DNA from: Bradyrhizobium sacchari
GTDB lineage: Bacteria; Pseudomonadota; Alphaproteobacteria; Rhizobiales; Xanthobacteraceae
Length of the DNA stretch: 46,682 nucleotides
Direction: 5' to 3'
NCBI RefSeq assembly: GCF_002068095.1
Contig: NZ_LWIG01000026.1
Span: forward strand, 406,439-453,120
The notes under the pieces were generated by a model, which did no database searches, was not told the origin of the DNA, and saw only the letters and a program-made list of their open reading frames with translations. A program made the position numbers and the translations under genes. Below are positions 17,181-25,785 of this stretch, one piece after another (positions within the stretch are counted from its first letter, which is position 1; every line of letters begins with the position of its first letter).

Positions 17181-17289
17181 AGTTGAGTCTCCTCATGCCC
17201 AGCCCTGAATCGATCAAAGCAAACCTCATGCCGTCGGTTCCTGAAGGCAACAACTTTCTCGCACCAGTGCATCACGCCTTGCTGAGCAA

Positions 17290-17324
17290 GAGCGTTTTCG
17301 AGCGAAGTGGAGGCCGTTTCGCGT
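17290..17324. repeat. Partial Bradyrhizobium-type intergenic repeat (GCGTTTTCGAGCGAAGTGG)
   Basis: A segment beginning AGAGCGTTTTCGAGCGAAGT and continuing GGAGGCCGTTTCGCG matches, from memory, one end of an intergenic repeat found many times in Bradyrhizobium genomes. Only this part is seen here, between the start of the gene at 17180 and the end of the lytic transglycosylase gene. Copy number was not checked. Confidence 0.45.
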
Positions 17325-17336
17325 AACGCGCACCCA

Positions 17337-18152
17337 TCAGCGCGATGCGGCCGCCCCTCCCCCCTCGTCGATCTGCCGGCCCATCAGTGCGATCGCCTTC
17401 TGATAGACGCCGGCGGCATTCCAGGCCTCGATCGCCGCGAAATTCGGTTCGCCCGGCTGGTAACCGGCTCCCGCACGCCAGCCATGGGCCTTGAGGAAAT
17501 TGGCGGTTGAGTTCAGCGCATTGGCGGCGACCTCGAGATTGCCGGTGCCATAAGCCAGGATGTTCTTGGGCATGAACTGGGTCTGGCCGACCTCGCCATG
17601 CATGGAGCCGCGGGTCGATCCCGACAGGGTGCCGCGGTCGATCAGCTTCAGCGCGGCGTAGAGCTGGTCGGTGAAGAACTCGGGACGGCGGCAGTCATAG
17701 GCGAGCGTTGCGATCGACGAGAGCATGTTCTGGTTGCCGCGCTGGCTGCCGAAGCCGGTCTCCATGCCCCAGATCGCGATCAGCGGCCCGGGCGGGACAC
17801 CGTAGCGCTGCTGGATCGAGGCGAACAAGGCAGCCTGCGACTGCTTGAGCTGCCGTCCCTTGGCGACGATGGTGGTGGCGCCGCGCTTGGCGAGGAACTG
17901 GTCGAGCGACAGCGAGAAGCTGCGCTGGCCGCGGTCGGCTGCGATGGTCGCGCTGGCGTAGTTGGTCTGCATCAAAGCCGAGATCGCGGTCTGGCCGATA
18001 CCCTTTCCTTGCGCCTCCGCGCTGAACTCGCGCTTCCAGGCCTCGAAGCCGGCCGCCGAGCTGCCGCATTGCGCCGCCTCGGCCGAGGGCAGAGAAAGTA
18101 GCAGCGCGGTCGCGCCAATCACCGCCGTTGCGACTGTCTTGCCCTTGATCAT
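17337..18152 (-). CDS. Lytic murein transglycosylase (MltB/SLT_2-type)
   Basis: A 271-residue exported enzyme that cleaves the MurNAc-GlcNAc bond of peptidoglycan to give 1,6-anhydro ends. It has a signal peptide (about 1-26, ending PSAEA, no lipobox). The catalytic glutamate lies in IWGMETGFGSQRGN; downstream are the family motifs TLAYDCRRPEFF, GSTRGSMHGEVGQTQFMP and AANALNSTANFLKAHGWRAG. No C-terminal peptidoglycan-binding domain is present, so this is the short form. AGAGGA lies 7-8 bases before the ATG. It appears monocistronic. Confidence 0.92.
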   Translation of the reverse strand: MIKGKTVATAVIGATALLLSLPSAEAAQCGSSAAGFEAWKREFSAEAQGKGIGQTAISALMQTNYASATIAADRGQRSFSLSLDQFLAKRGATTIVAKGRQLKQSQAALFASIQQRYGVPPGPLIAIWGMETGFGSQRGNQNMLSSIATLAYDCRRPEFFTDQLYAALKLIDRGTLSGSTRGSMHGEVGQTQFMPKNILAYGTGNLEVAANALNSTANFLKAHGWRAGAGYQPGEPNFAAIEAWNAAGVYQKAIALMGRQIDEGGGAAASR

Positions 18153-18272
18153 TGCTCATTCCTCTTTCTGGTGCGCGACCGGCTCGCGCAAGCGCATGAT
18201 CCTACGTCAGCTGCAATCGCTCAAGTCCCGATGGCTACAATCAATAAAGGCAAGGCCCTTGACACCGGCGCC

Positions 18273-18424
18273 TCACGCCCCCTCCGCGCCCAGCAGAAAA
18301 TCCACCACGATGCTCTGGTGCTGCTGATACGTGTCTGTGCCGGTCCCGACGGGTGCACCTGCGCAATGGACCGCCTCCGATGACGTGGAGACGCCTGGCA
18401 GCTGTCGAGCCGGGGTCACGGCGC
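18273..18424 (-). pseudogene. Possible 3' remnant of a hydrolase-like gene
   Basis: Just after the monooxygenase stop, another frame on the same strand reads VHCAGAPVGTGTDTYQQHQS, then IVVDFLLGAEGA and a TGA at 18273-18275. The DTYQQHQSIVVDFLL string looks like the C-terminus of an alpha/beta-hydrolase or esterase, but no upstream part of such a gene remains because the monooxygenase occupies it. Baeyer-Villiger monooxygenases are often followed by an esterase, so this may be what is left of one. The assignment is tentative. Confidence 0.3.
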
Positions 18425-20269
18425 TCAAGCCCGGGCCTCCGCGGCGGTCCCGTAACTCAATTCCAATCCGTCCAGATTGCCCTCCTTGCGCCATTTGCCG
18501 AGCATCCGCAGGAACGCCACCGGACCGCGCCAGTACTGGCTATTTCTGGCCGCGATGGGATCGAACACGCCTTCATTGTTGTAATAGCCCGGCGTGCATT
18601 CGGCGAGATAGGTCTGCCGGCCGATCGCAGCCTTGACCACCTCTTCGACCCAGGCGCTCTCGGCAGCGAGCGTCGGCTCCAAGGTCCTGGCGCCACGCTT
18701 GCGCGCTTCGGCAATCACATAGGCGATATGTTGCGACTGCTCGTCAATGATGTGCGGGAAATTGGCGCTCTGGCCCGCCTGCACCGTGACGATCAGAAAA
18801 CAGTTCGGAAAGCCGCGGCTGTAGAAGCCGTGCATGGTCTTGACGCCGTCGCGCCAGCGCTCGGACAGGCTCACACCGTCGCGGCCATAGACCTCAAATC
18901 CCATGCGGCGCGCATAGTCGGTGCCGACCTCGAAGCCGCTGGCGTAGATCAGGCAGTCGAGCTCGTAGGCCTTGCCGTCGACGACGACGGCGTTCTCCGT
19001 GATGCGCTCGACGCCTCGCCCTTTGGTGTCGACCAGATGAACGTTGGGTCGATTAAAAGTGTCGAGATATTCGTCGTGGAAGCACGGCCGCTTGCAGAAC
19101 GCCTTGTACCAGGGCTTTAGCGCGGCCGCGGCCGCCTCGTCCTTCACCACGGCATCCACGCGGGCGCGGATCTCCTCCATCTTGCGGTAGTCGGCCTGCT
19201 CGATGACCCTCAATGCTTCTTCCATCGAAGTCACCGGTTGCGGTTGCCGGCGCGGCGCCAGCAGGATCTCGCCGAGCAGGCCAGTCCAACCGTCCTGCAC
19301 CAGATCGTGTTCGAACGGCTCACCCGAGATCACGGCCGTAAAGTTGTCCATGCGCTCGCGCTGCCAACCGGGCTTGAGGCTCTCCGCCCAGGCTTGATCC
19401 GTCGGCCGGTCATCGCGCACACTGATTGCCGATGGCGTACGCTGGAAGACGTAGAGCTCTTTCGCAGAGCGGCCGAGATGCGGCACGCATTGCACGGCGG
19501 TGGCGCCGGTGCCGATGATGCCGACGCGCTTGCCGGCAAGTCCGGTGAGATCGCCTTCGGCCGTACCGCCTGTGTAGGCGTAGTCCCAGCGGCTCGTATG
19601 GAAGCTGTGGCCCTTGAAGCTCTCGATGCCAGGAATGCCCGGCAGCTTCGGCCGGCTCAGCGGTCCCCCGGCGAGGATGACGAAGCGCGCGCGGATGCGG
19701 TCGCCGCGGTCGGTCTCGACCAGCCAGCGCGCCTCCTGCTCCTGCCAGGTCATCCGCGAGATCACGGTCTGAAACAGCGCGCGCTCATAGAGCGAGAAAT
19801 GGCCGCCGATGCGGCGCGAGTGCTCGTAGATCTCCGGCGCCCGCGCATATTTTCGCACCGGCATGTAACCGGTCTCTTCCAGCAGCGGCAGATAGATGTA
19901 GCTCTCAGTATCGCAGGCAGCTCCGGGATAGCGATTCCAGTACCAGGTGCCACCGAAATCAGCGGCCTTTTCCACGATACGAAAATCTCCGATGCCTGCT
20001 TCGCGCAGACGTGCACCGCAGAGCAGGCCGCCGAAGCCCCCGCCGACGATCAGCACTTCGGTCTGTTCGCTGACGGCCTCGCGCGCAAAGCCGGGATCGG
20101 CCCAGGGGTCGTCGAGATAGCGGCCGAATTCGCCCGTGACCTCGACATATTGCGCCTTGCCCTCGGCGCGCAGACGACGGTCGCGCTCGTCGCGATAGCG
20201 CGCACGGAGTGCGGAAACATCGACCGTAGATGCGCCGGCTGTGCCGGTCTTGTGTCTTTCCGCTGACAT
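18425..20269 (-). CDS. FAD/NADPH-dependent Baeyer-Villiger-type monooxygenase
   Basis: A 614-residue flavoprotein. The FAD-binding motif is [20 protein letters not shown] (about residue 72 on), the Baeyer-Villiger fingerprint is [13 protein letters not shown], and the NADPH-binding site is [17 protein letters not shown]. An N-terminal extension of about 70 residues and the C-terminal [20 protein letters not shown] and [16 protein letters not shown] match long forms that oxidise cyclic or large aliphatic ketones to lactones or esters. GGAGG lies 6 bases before the ATG at 20269. It is divergent, over 177 bases, from an acyl-CoA ligase and acyl-CoA dehydrogenase that could process its products. 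Confidence 0.92.
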   Translation of the reverse strand: MSAERHKTGTAGASTVDVSALRARYRDERDRRLRAEGKAQYVEVTGEFGRYLDDPWADPGFAREAVSEQTEVLIVGGGFGGLLCGARLREAGIGDFRIVEKAADFGGTWYWNRYPGAACDTESYIYLPLLEETGYMPVRKYARAPEIYEHSRRIGGHFSLYERALFQTVISRMTWQEQEARWLVETDRGDRIRARFVILAGGPLSRPKLPGIPGIESFKGHSFHTSRWDYAYTGGTAEGDLTGLAGKRVGIIGTGATAVQCVPHLGRSAKELYVFQRTPSAISVRDDRPTDQAWAESLKPGWQRERMDNFTAVISGEPFEHDLVQDGWTGLLGEILLAPRRQPQPVTSMEEALRVIEQADYRKMEEIRARVDAVVKDEAAAAALKPWYKAFCKRPCFHDEYLDTFNRPNVHLVDTKGRGVERITENAVVVDGKAYELDCLIYASGFEVGTDYARRMGFEVYGRDGVSLSERWRDGVKTMHGFYSRGFPNCFLIVTVQAGQSANFPHIIDEQSQHIAYVIAEARKRGARTLEPTLAAESAWVEEVVKAAIGRQTYLAECTPGYYNNEGVFDPIAARNSQYWRGPVAFLRMLGKWRKEGNLDGLELSYGTAAEARA

Positions 20270-20446
20270 TCATTTCCTCCACGGCGGACGCTGCCTTGCC
20301 CGCAGCGCACCGCACGTTAGCCCCGAAAAAGTGACGCATGCAATCACGTCCGCTGTTTTTTGCGTGAACGCCGCCCGACGTTCCGCTACCCTCCGCGCAA
20401 ATCACAAGCTTACGCCATGCAACGACGTGGCGGCCCGGAGGAGACC

Positions 20447-22072
20447 ATGCAGGGATTGATGATGGACATGCCGCTGCTGATCAGCGGCCTGATCCAGTAT
20501 GCCGCCGACTATCACGGCGAAGCGGAGATCGTCGCGCGCGAGATCGAGGGCGACATCCATCGCTACACCTATGCGGACGCCCATCCCCGCATCAAGCGCA
20601 TGGCGCTGGCACTCAAGCGGCTCGGCATGAAGCAAGGCGACCGCGTCGGCACGCTGGCCTGGAATACCCACCGGCATTTCGAGATGTTCTATGCCGCGCC
20701 CGGCATGGGCTATGTGCTGCACACCGTCAATCCGCGGCTGTTTCCGGAGCAGCTCGTCTACATCATCAATCACGCCGAAGACCGCCTGCTGTTCATCGAC
20801 CGCGCCACGCTGCCGATCGTGGAAGCGATCGCCCCACAGCTGAAGACCGTCGAAGCCTATATCGTGATGTCATCGCGCGAGCGGATGCCGGAGACGAAGC
20901 TTGCCAACGTGCATTGCTACGAGGAATTGCTGGGCAAAGAGAACGACGCCGGCTTCGCCTGGCCGGAGTTCGACGAAAAGTCCGCCTCCACGATCTGCTA
21001 CACCTCCGGCACGACCGGCAATCCCAAGGGCGTGATCTATTCCCATCGTGCCGCGATCCTGCAGACCATGACCTGCTGCAATTTCGATTTCCTGCCGGGC
21101 CATGTCGAAGGCGTGCGCGAGGTGATGATGCCGATGGCGCCGCTGTTCCACGGAAATGGCTGGAACATGCCGTTCACCGCGCCCTACACTGGCTCGAAGC
21201 TGGTGCTGCCCGGCCGCTACTACGAACCCGACAAGCTCTATGAATTGCTCGAAGGCGAGAAGGTGACGCTGTCGGCGGGCGTGCCGAGCTTCTGGCTGAT
21301 CCTGCTCGACTGGCTGGGGCGGACGGGCAGCAGATTCTCGACATTGCGGGCGACGTTGTCCTCGGGCTCGGCGCCGCCGCGCGCCATGGTCGAGAAGCTC
21401 AAGCGTGAGTACAATGTCGATTACATCCAGGCCTGGGGCATGACCGAGGCCTTGGGCTGCTCGATGCCGGGCTTGCGGCCGGGCTCGGAGCATCTCAGCG
21501 ACAAGGAGAAGTTTGACCGGCGCCAGGTGTCGGGCCGCGCCTGTTTCGGCACGGCCTTGCGCATCGTCGACGATGCCGGCGTTGAGCTGCCGCGCGACGG
21601 CAAGACGGTCGGCCACTTACGTGCCCGCGGTCCCTGGGTCGCCTCCGGCTATATGAAGTTGGAGGAAGGCCTTGACCGCGACGGCTGGCTGATCACCGGC
21701 GACATGGCCGTAATCGACGCACAAGGCCACGTCACCCTCACCGACCGCTCCAAGGACGTGATCAAGTCCGGCGGCGAGTGGATCTCCTCGATCCAGCTCG
21801 AGGACATCGCCCTGTCCCATCCGGACGTGCTGCAAGCGGCCGTCGTTGCCATCGCGCACGAGAAATGGCAGGAGCGCCCCCTGCTCCTCGTCGTCCGCAA
21901 GAAAGGCGCGACAGTCGACGGCAAGACCCTGCTCGACCACATGCGCCCGAGGGTTGCGAGTTGGTGGCTACCCGACGCCGTCGAATTCCTCGACGAATTC
22001 CCGATGACCGGTACCGGCAAGGTGCTGAAGTCGGCGCTGCGGGAGAGATTCAAGGACTACCACGCCGAATAA
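20447..22072 (+). CDS. Acyl-CoA synthetase (AMP-forming, medium/long-chain fatty acid type)
   Basis: A 541-residue adenylate-forming enzyme that activates a carboxylic acid to its CoA thioester. The ATP loop is [20 protein letters not shown]; the acyl/AMP motif is [12 protein letters not shown]; the hinge is [20 protein letters not shown], then [16 protein letters not shown]; and the C-terminal catalytic lysine lies in [10 protein letters not shown]. The pattern fits the AlkK-like branch for medium-chain acids. GGAGGAG lies just before ATG 20447; the frame is open further upstream but without a good start. The acyl-CoA dehydrogenase follows after 55 bases, so the two form an operon. Confidence 0.92.
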   Translation: MQGLMMDMPLLISGLIQYAADYHGEAEIVAREIEGDIHRYTYADAHPRIKRMALALKRLGMKQGDRVGTLAWNTHRHFEMFYAAPGMGYVLHTVNPRLFPEQLVYIINHAEDRLLFIDRATLPIVEAIAPQLKTVEAYIVMSSRERMPETKLANVHCYEELLGKENDAGFAWPEFDEKSASTICYTSGTTGNPKGVIYSHRAAILQTMTCCNFDFLPGHVEGVREVMMPMAPLFHGNGWNMPFTAPYTGSKLVLPGRYYEPDKLYELLEGEKVTLSAGVPSFWLILLDWLGRTGSRFSTLRATLSSGSAPPRAMVEKLKREYNVDYIQAWGMTEALGCSMPGLRPGSEHLSDKEKFDRRQVSGRACFGTALRIVDDAGVELPRDGKTVGHLRARGPWVASGYMKLEEGLDRDGWLITGDMAVIDAQGHVTLTDRSKDVIKSGGEWISSIQLEDIALSHPDVLQAAVVAIAHEKWQERPLLLVVRKKGATVDGKTLLDHMRPRVASWWLPDAVEFLDEFPMTGTGKVLKSALRERFKDYHAE

Positions 22073-22127
22073 AGCGATGGACGGTCACGCTGAAATCAGC
22101 GCCGTCCAGCGATCAAGGAGACCAGAG

Positions 22128-23339
22128 ATGCTCTACCCGATGTCGCCCAAAGTCGTCGAGCTCAAGCGCAAGCTCGAGAGTTTCATGGACCGGCACATCT
22201 ATCCGAACGAGGAGCGCTTCTATCGCGAGGCGGAGGAGCTCGGACCGTGGAAGGTCTATCCGGTCGTCGAGGAACTGAAGCCGCTGGCGCGCGCCGAAGG
22301 CCTTTGGAATCTGTTCCTGCCGGAATCCAGCCACGGCGCCGGGCTCACCAATCTCGCATATGCCCCGCTCTGCGAAGTGATGGGCCGCTCGCACCTTGCG
22401 CCTGAAGTGTTCAACTGCTCCGCGCCCGATACCGGGAACATGGAGGTGCTGGAGCGCTACGGTTCGGAGAAGGACAAGGAGCGTTGGCTGAAGCCGCTGC
22501 TTGCGGGCGAAATCCGCTCCTGCTTCGCCATGACCGAGCCTGCCGTGGCGTCGTCCGACGCAACCAACATCGAAAGCTCGATCGTGCGCGACGGCGATCA
22601 TTACGTCATCAACGGCCGCAAATGGTACACGACCAACGCCACCGATCCGCGCTGCAAGATCTGCATCTTCATGGGCAAGACCGATCCTGACAACCCGGAT
22701 CGCCACAAGCAGCAATCCATGATCCTGGTACCGATGGATACATCAGGCATCGATGTGAAGCGTCCCCTGCCCGTGTTCGGCTTCTACGGCGTGCCCGACC
22801 GCGCCTCCGAGGTCGTCTTCACCAATGTGAGGGTGCCCAAAGAGAATATGCTGCTGGGCGAAGGCCGCGGCTTCGAGATCGCGCAGGGGCGGCTCGGCCC
22901 TGGCCGCATCCATCACTGCATGCGGCTGATCGGCCTTGCCGAACGCACGCTGGAAAAGATGTGCCGCCGCGTCCGCAGCCGCATCGCCTTCGGCAAGCCT
23001 GTCTCCGAGCAGACGGTGACACAGGAGCGGATCGCGGAAGCCCGCATCATGATCGAGCAGGCCCGTCTGCTGACGCTGAACGCCGCCTACGCGATGGACA
23101 CGGTCGGCAACAAGGTTGCGAAAAGCGAGATCGCGATGATCAAGGTCGCCGTCCCCAACATGGCCTGCCAGATCATCGACTGGGCGATCCAGGCCCATGG
23201 CGGGGGCGGCACCTCGAACGATTTCGGTTTGACGCAGGCCTATGCGACGGCACGCTTGCTGCGCCTTGCTGACGGACCAGACGAGGTGCACCGGAATCAG
23301 ATCGCGCGATTCGAGCTGAAGAAATACTCGAATGCCTGA
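22128..23339 (+). CDS. Acyl-CoA dehydrogenase
   Basis: A 403-residue FAD enzyme that oxidises acyl-CoA to enoyl-CoA, passing electrons to ETF. The flavin and substrate motif is [20 protein letters not shown]; the beta-domain has [13 protein letters not shown]; the C-terminal helical domain has [20 protein letters not shown], then [10 protein letters not shown] and [20 protein letters not shown]. The sequence resembles the ACAD10/11-like branch that acts on longer or branched acyl chains. ATG 22128 has AAGGAG upstream and is preferred over ATG 22077, which would add 17 atypical residues. It is the second gene of the ligase operon. Confidence 0.92.
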   Translation: MLYPMSPKVVELKRKLESFMDRHIYPNEERFYREAEELGPWKVYPVVEELKPLARAEGLWNLFLPESSHGAGLTNLAYAPLCEVMGRSHLAPEVFNCSAPDTGNMEVLERYGSEKDKERWLKPLLAGEIRSCFAMTEPAVASSDATNIESSIVRDGDHYVINGRKWYTTNATDPRCKICIFMGKTDPDNPDRHKQQSMILVPMDTSGIDVKRPLPVFGFYGVPDRASEVVFTNVRVPKENMLLGEGRGFEIAQGRLGPGRIHHCMRLIGLAERTLEKMCRRVRSRIAFGKPVSEQTVTQERIAEARIMIEQARLLTLNAAYAMDTVGNKVAKSEIAMIKVAVPNMACQIIDWAIQAHGGGGTSNDFGLTQAYATARLLRLADGPDEVHRNQIARFELKKYSNA

Positions 23340-23429
23340 GCCGACGCTGGCGCGTCAGTACTGGGCTGTGTACCTATGAACTCGAAAGATATTGCCCCCA
23401 ACGCCATCAGACGCTGGGTGGCTTCTACC

Positions 23430-23476
23430 ATATACTGTTTGTAGCACGGCCCCTGTTATATACTGTTCGTTGCACG
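23430..23476. repeat. 28-bp-spaced direct repeat in an AT-richer intergenic stretch
   Basis: ATATACTGTTTGTAGCACG at 23430-23448 and ATATACTGTTCGTTGCACG at 23458-23476 differ at two positions and are spaced 28 bases apart (close to three helical turns). They lie in the 288-base gap before the epoxide hydrolase gene. They could be tandem binding sites of a regulator or scars of a past insertion. The rest of the gap has a TTGACA at 23554-23559, but no convincing -10 partner. Confidence 0.5.
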
Positions 23477-23627
23477 ATCACTGGGCAGCCCATACCAAAG
23501 GTATCATCCGAACAATTGCCCATACGCTTGGCCCGGACACAGCTGCAATCATTTTGACAGTTCGAAGCTGGCCGACGCATCGCAGTTCACGAGTATAGGA
23601 GCGAGCTTGTAAACAAGGAGGCCGAAC

Positions 23628-24965
23628 ATGACTGCAATCTCCTCCTCACCCACCCGGCGAAGCCTCCTCGCAGGGGCAGCCGCAACTGGTGCCGTCAGCT
23701 TGCTTCCAATACATTTCGTCGCCGCACGCGCGCAAGCGAAGCAAGGAGGGTCCCCGCTTGGTGCGACCAAAGCCGACGCAATTCTCCCCTTCCACGTCAA
23801 TGTCCGAGGTGAAGACCTCGCTAATCTCCGCCGGCGCCTCGCATCCACGCGCTGGCCCACCAAAGAGCTCGTTGAGGATCGGTCGCAGGGTGTTCAGCTC
23901 GCGACGCTGCGGGCGCTCGCCCGCTACTGGTCGACTGAGTACGACTGGCGCAAGTGCGAGGCACGGCTGAACGCGCTGCCACAGTTCACGACCGTGATCG
24001 ACGGGGTGAAGATCCATTTCATCCACGTCAGGTCCCGGCATGAGAACGCACTGCCGCTGATCATCACGCACGGCTGGCCTGGCTCGGTAGTCGAGCTCCT
24101 CGATACCGTCGGCCCCCTGACTGACCCGACCAAGTATGGTGGCGCTCCCGACGATGCATTCCACCTGGTGCTGCCGTCCTTGCCTGGCTACGGCTTCTCG
24201 GGTGAGCCGACCGAACTCGGCTGGGACGCCGCCCGCATCGCGCGTGCGTGGGCGGTGCTGATGGATCGCCTCGGCTACAAGCGCTACGTCGCCCAGGGTG
24301 GCGACGTAGGAGCCGCAGTAACGGATGCGATGGGGCGCCAGGCCCCCAAGGGCCTTCTCGGCATCCATGTCAACCTGCTCGCGGGTGTTGCGGCAATGTC
24401 CGACAAGCTGCCCGCAGAATCCGAGAGCGAACGCGCGGCGCAGAAGGCGGCCGCGACGTTTAGGGCGAGTGGCTTTGGCTACTTCCTGGAGCAGTCGACG
24501 CGGCCACAGACGATCGGCTACTCCCTGCTGGATTCACCCCTGGGGCTCGCGAGCTGGATGCTCGACCATGACACGGACAGCTACTACAAGATTTCCCGTG
24601 CGTTCGTGGAGGGTAAGCCCGCGGGCAATCTCACCCGGGACAACATCCTCGACAACATCACGCTGTACTGGCTGACGGGCACCGGGGCCTCGGCCGCACG
24701 GTGGTACTGGGAGGCCGGACAGGCCGCGGCGCGTGCAGCCGGCAAGGCCCCCCCGGCGGTCGCGGTTCCCGTGGGATTTACGACGTTCCCCGGCGAAATC
24801 TTTGCTGCGCCCCGAAGTTGGGTCGAGATTATGTACCCCAGCCTCGCCTACTTCAGCGAGGTCGAACGTGGCGGACATTTCGCCGCCTGGGAGGAGCCGA
24901 AGCTGTTTTCAGATGAGGTACGCGCAGCCTTCAGATCATTGCGTAAAATAACGGACCGTAAATAA
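23628..24965 (+). CDS. Epoxide hydrolase family protein with Tat-type signal
   Basis: A 445-residue alpha/beta-hydrolase. It starts with a twin-arginine-type signal (SSPTRRSLLAGAAATGAVSL, about 6-37). The epoxide hydrolase N-terminal domain (about 52-165) follows, then the oxyanion motif HGWPGS (149-154) and a nucleophile elbow QGGDVGAAV with Asp at 226. The lid region has WYWEAGQ, and the base histidine lies in RGGHFAAWEEP. AAGGAGG stands before the ATG. The family opens epoxides (juvenile hormone and terpenoid epoxides in known members); a periplasmic form is unusual. Neighbouring IS remnant and AT-richer flanks suggest it was acquired. Confidence 0.9.
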   Translation: MTAISSSPTRRSLLAGAAATGAVSLLPIHFVAARAQAKQGGSPLGATKADAILPFHVNVRGEDLANLRRRLASTRWPTKELVEDRSQGVQLATLRALARYWSTEYDWRKCEARLNALPQFTTVIDGVKIHFIHVRSRHENALPLIITHGWPGSVVELLDTVGPLTDPTKYGGAPDDAFHLVLPSLPGYGFSGEPTELGWDAARIARAWAVLMDRLGYKRYVAQGGDVGAAVTDAMGRQAPKGLLGIHVNLLAGVAAMSDKLPAESESERAAQKAAATFRASGFGYFLEQSTRPQTIGYSLLDSPLGLASWMLDHDTDSYYKISRAFVEGKPAGNLTRDNILDNITLYWLTGTGASAARWYWEAGQAAARAAGKAPPAVAVPVGFTTFPGEIFAAPRSWVEIMYPSLAYFSEVERGGHFAAWEEPKLFSDEVRAAFRSLRKITDRK

Positions 24966-25024
24966 CGGACGGAGGCTCGACGCCGACGATGTTGAGCACG
25001 CGCGTCAGATTATCGGCCAGCGCA

Positions 25025-25150
25025 CACAACAGGATTAAACAATGTCGTCGCGTGGCGACGCGCTACGAGAGGCTTGCCGCCAACTACCTTGCAATCGTTC
25101 AGCTCGCGTTGAGCCAGCTATGGCTGGCTGGGCGTCATGAGTCCACGCCT
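25025..25150 (+). pseudogene. IS5-family transposase C-terminal remnant
   Basis: The frame reads HNRIKQCRRVATRYERLAAN, then YLAIVQLALSQLWLAGRHES and TP. This matches the C-terminal end of IS5-type transposases, where R(V)ATRY(D/E)(K/R)LAANYLA.VQLAS is characteristic. No N-terminal part, DDE residues or terminal inverted repeats are seen, so it is a decayed fragment. It lies 60 bases after the epoxide hydrolase gene. Confidence 0.7.
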
Positions 25151-25169
25151 AGAGACTGCGCAAGGGAAT

Positions 25170-25277
25170 CTAGTCGAAGCTCGGCGGCTCCTGCTGGATG
25201 GGCGCTGATACATTCTGATTCGAAATCGCTTCGAGCATCGCTCCGAAAATGATGAACGGCAGATAGAACGCAAGCAT
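25170..25277 (-). CDS. Tiny membrane protein (35 aa)
   Basis: The peptide starts MLAFYLPFIIFGAMLEAISN and ends QQEPPSFD: one hydrophobic helix and a polar, acidic tail. GGAGG lies 9 bases before the ATG at 25277, strong evidence of translation. The frame is open upstream to 25406 without another good start. It is the last of three tiny membrane ORFs on this strand. The function is unknown. Confidence 0.6.
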   Translation of the reverse strand: MLAFYLPFIIFGAMLEAISNQNVSAPIQQEPPSFD

Positions 25278-25402
25278 GATCGTATTCCTCCTGCTGTGAC
25301 AACCTTGGCCTGCAGGGCCAGGTTCCTCAAAATTGACGCTCGCCCGCCTCGGAACATTTGTGGCGCTTACCGCGCTACCGACGAAACCGATTGCAGGCCG
25401 TA

Positions 25403-25483
25403 TCAAGAGCGCATCGCGTCAATCGCATGGGCGATCAGAACGGCTGCACTTGCGGCAATGAGAAACACAAACAACCAGCTCAC
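25403..25483 (-). CDS. Tiny membrane protein (26 aa), GTG start
   Basis: Starting at GTG 25483, the peptide reads MSWLFVFLIAASAAVLIAHA and ends IDAMRS. GGAGG lies 6 bases upstream. It is one hydrophobic helix with the C-terminal AHAIDAMR, close to AHALDAYR of the micro-ORF at 16345-16437, so the two may be members of one family of one-helix peptides. Too short for standard gene finding. Confidence 0.5.
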   Translation of the reverse strand: MSWLFVFLIAASAAVLIAHAIDAMRS

Positions 25484-25604
25484 GTCCGCCTCCGATCCCG
25501 GGAGTGAACGCGTTCATCCGTGCACAGTCAAAAACCATCGCGCCGGAACCGCCATTCCGCGGCTCGCTGATGCTTCGCCGCAACAATTGCATCTGCAATC
25601 GGTG

Positions 25605-25676
25605 CTATCGGCAGAACGCCAAGATCAGCAACGCGCCGACGACACAGGCTGCTAGGACTAAAAACCAAATGCCCAT
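25605..25676 (-). CDS. Tiny membrane protein (23 aa)
   Basis: The peptide begins MGIWFLVLAACVVGALLILA and ends FCR, a nearly pure transmembrane helix. GGGGGA lies 5-6 bases before the ATG at 25676. It is the first of three tiny ORFs in a row on this strand (23, 26, 35 residues). Short hydrophobic ORFs occur by chance, so the ribosome binding site and the clustering are the main support. Confidence 0.42.
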   Translation of the reverse strand: MGIWFLVLAACVVGALLILAFCR

Positions 25677-25785
25677 ACAGTCCCCCGACTCAACACTCGC
25701 GAGTCAGGATTAGCCTTACGATTGGGCATTGAAATGCTTGTTGCCGGTTTTCCCCAGGCCCGAACGCGATCATCTGCCCGCGGCG

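Noticed and set aside
20331..20350. GCATGCAA within the divergent monooxygenase/ligase region as a further GntR site
   Set aside because: It lacks the symmetrical TGCATGCA core (CGCATGCAA), and a single half match 15 kb away is expected by chance.
23392..23598. 68-codon plus-strand ORF before the epoxide hydrolase
   Set aside because: No ribosome binding site and no recognisable composition; it covers the direct repeats.
25118..25357. 79-codon minus-strand ORF near the IS remnant
   Set aside because: Arginine/serine-rich product with no good ribosome binding site; it overlaps the better supported 35-codon membrane ORF.
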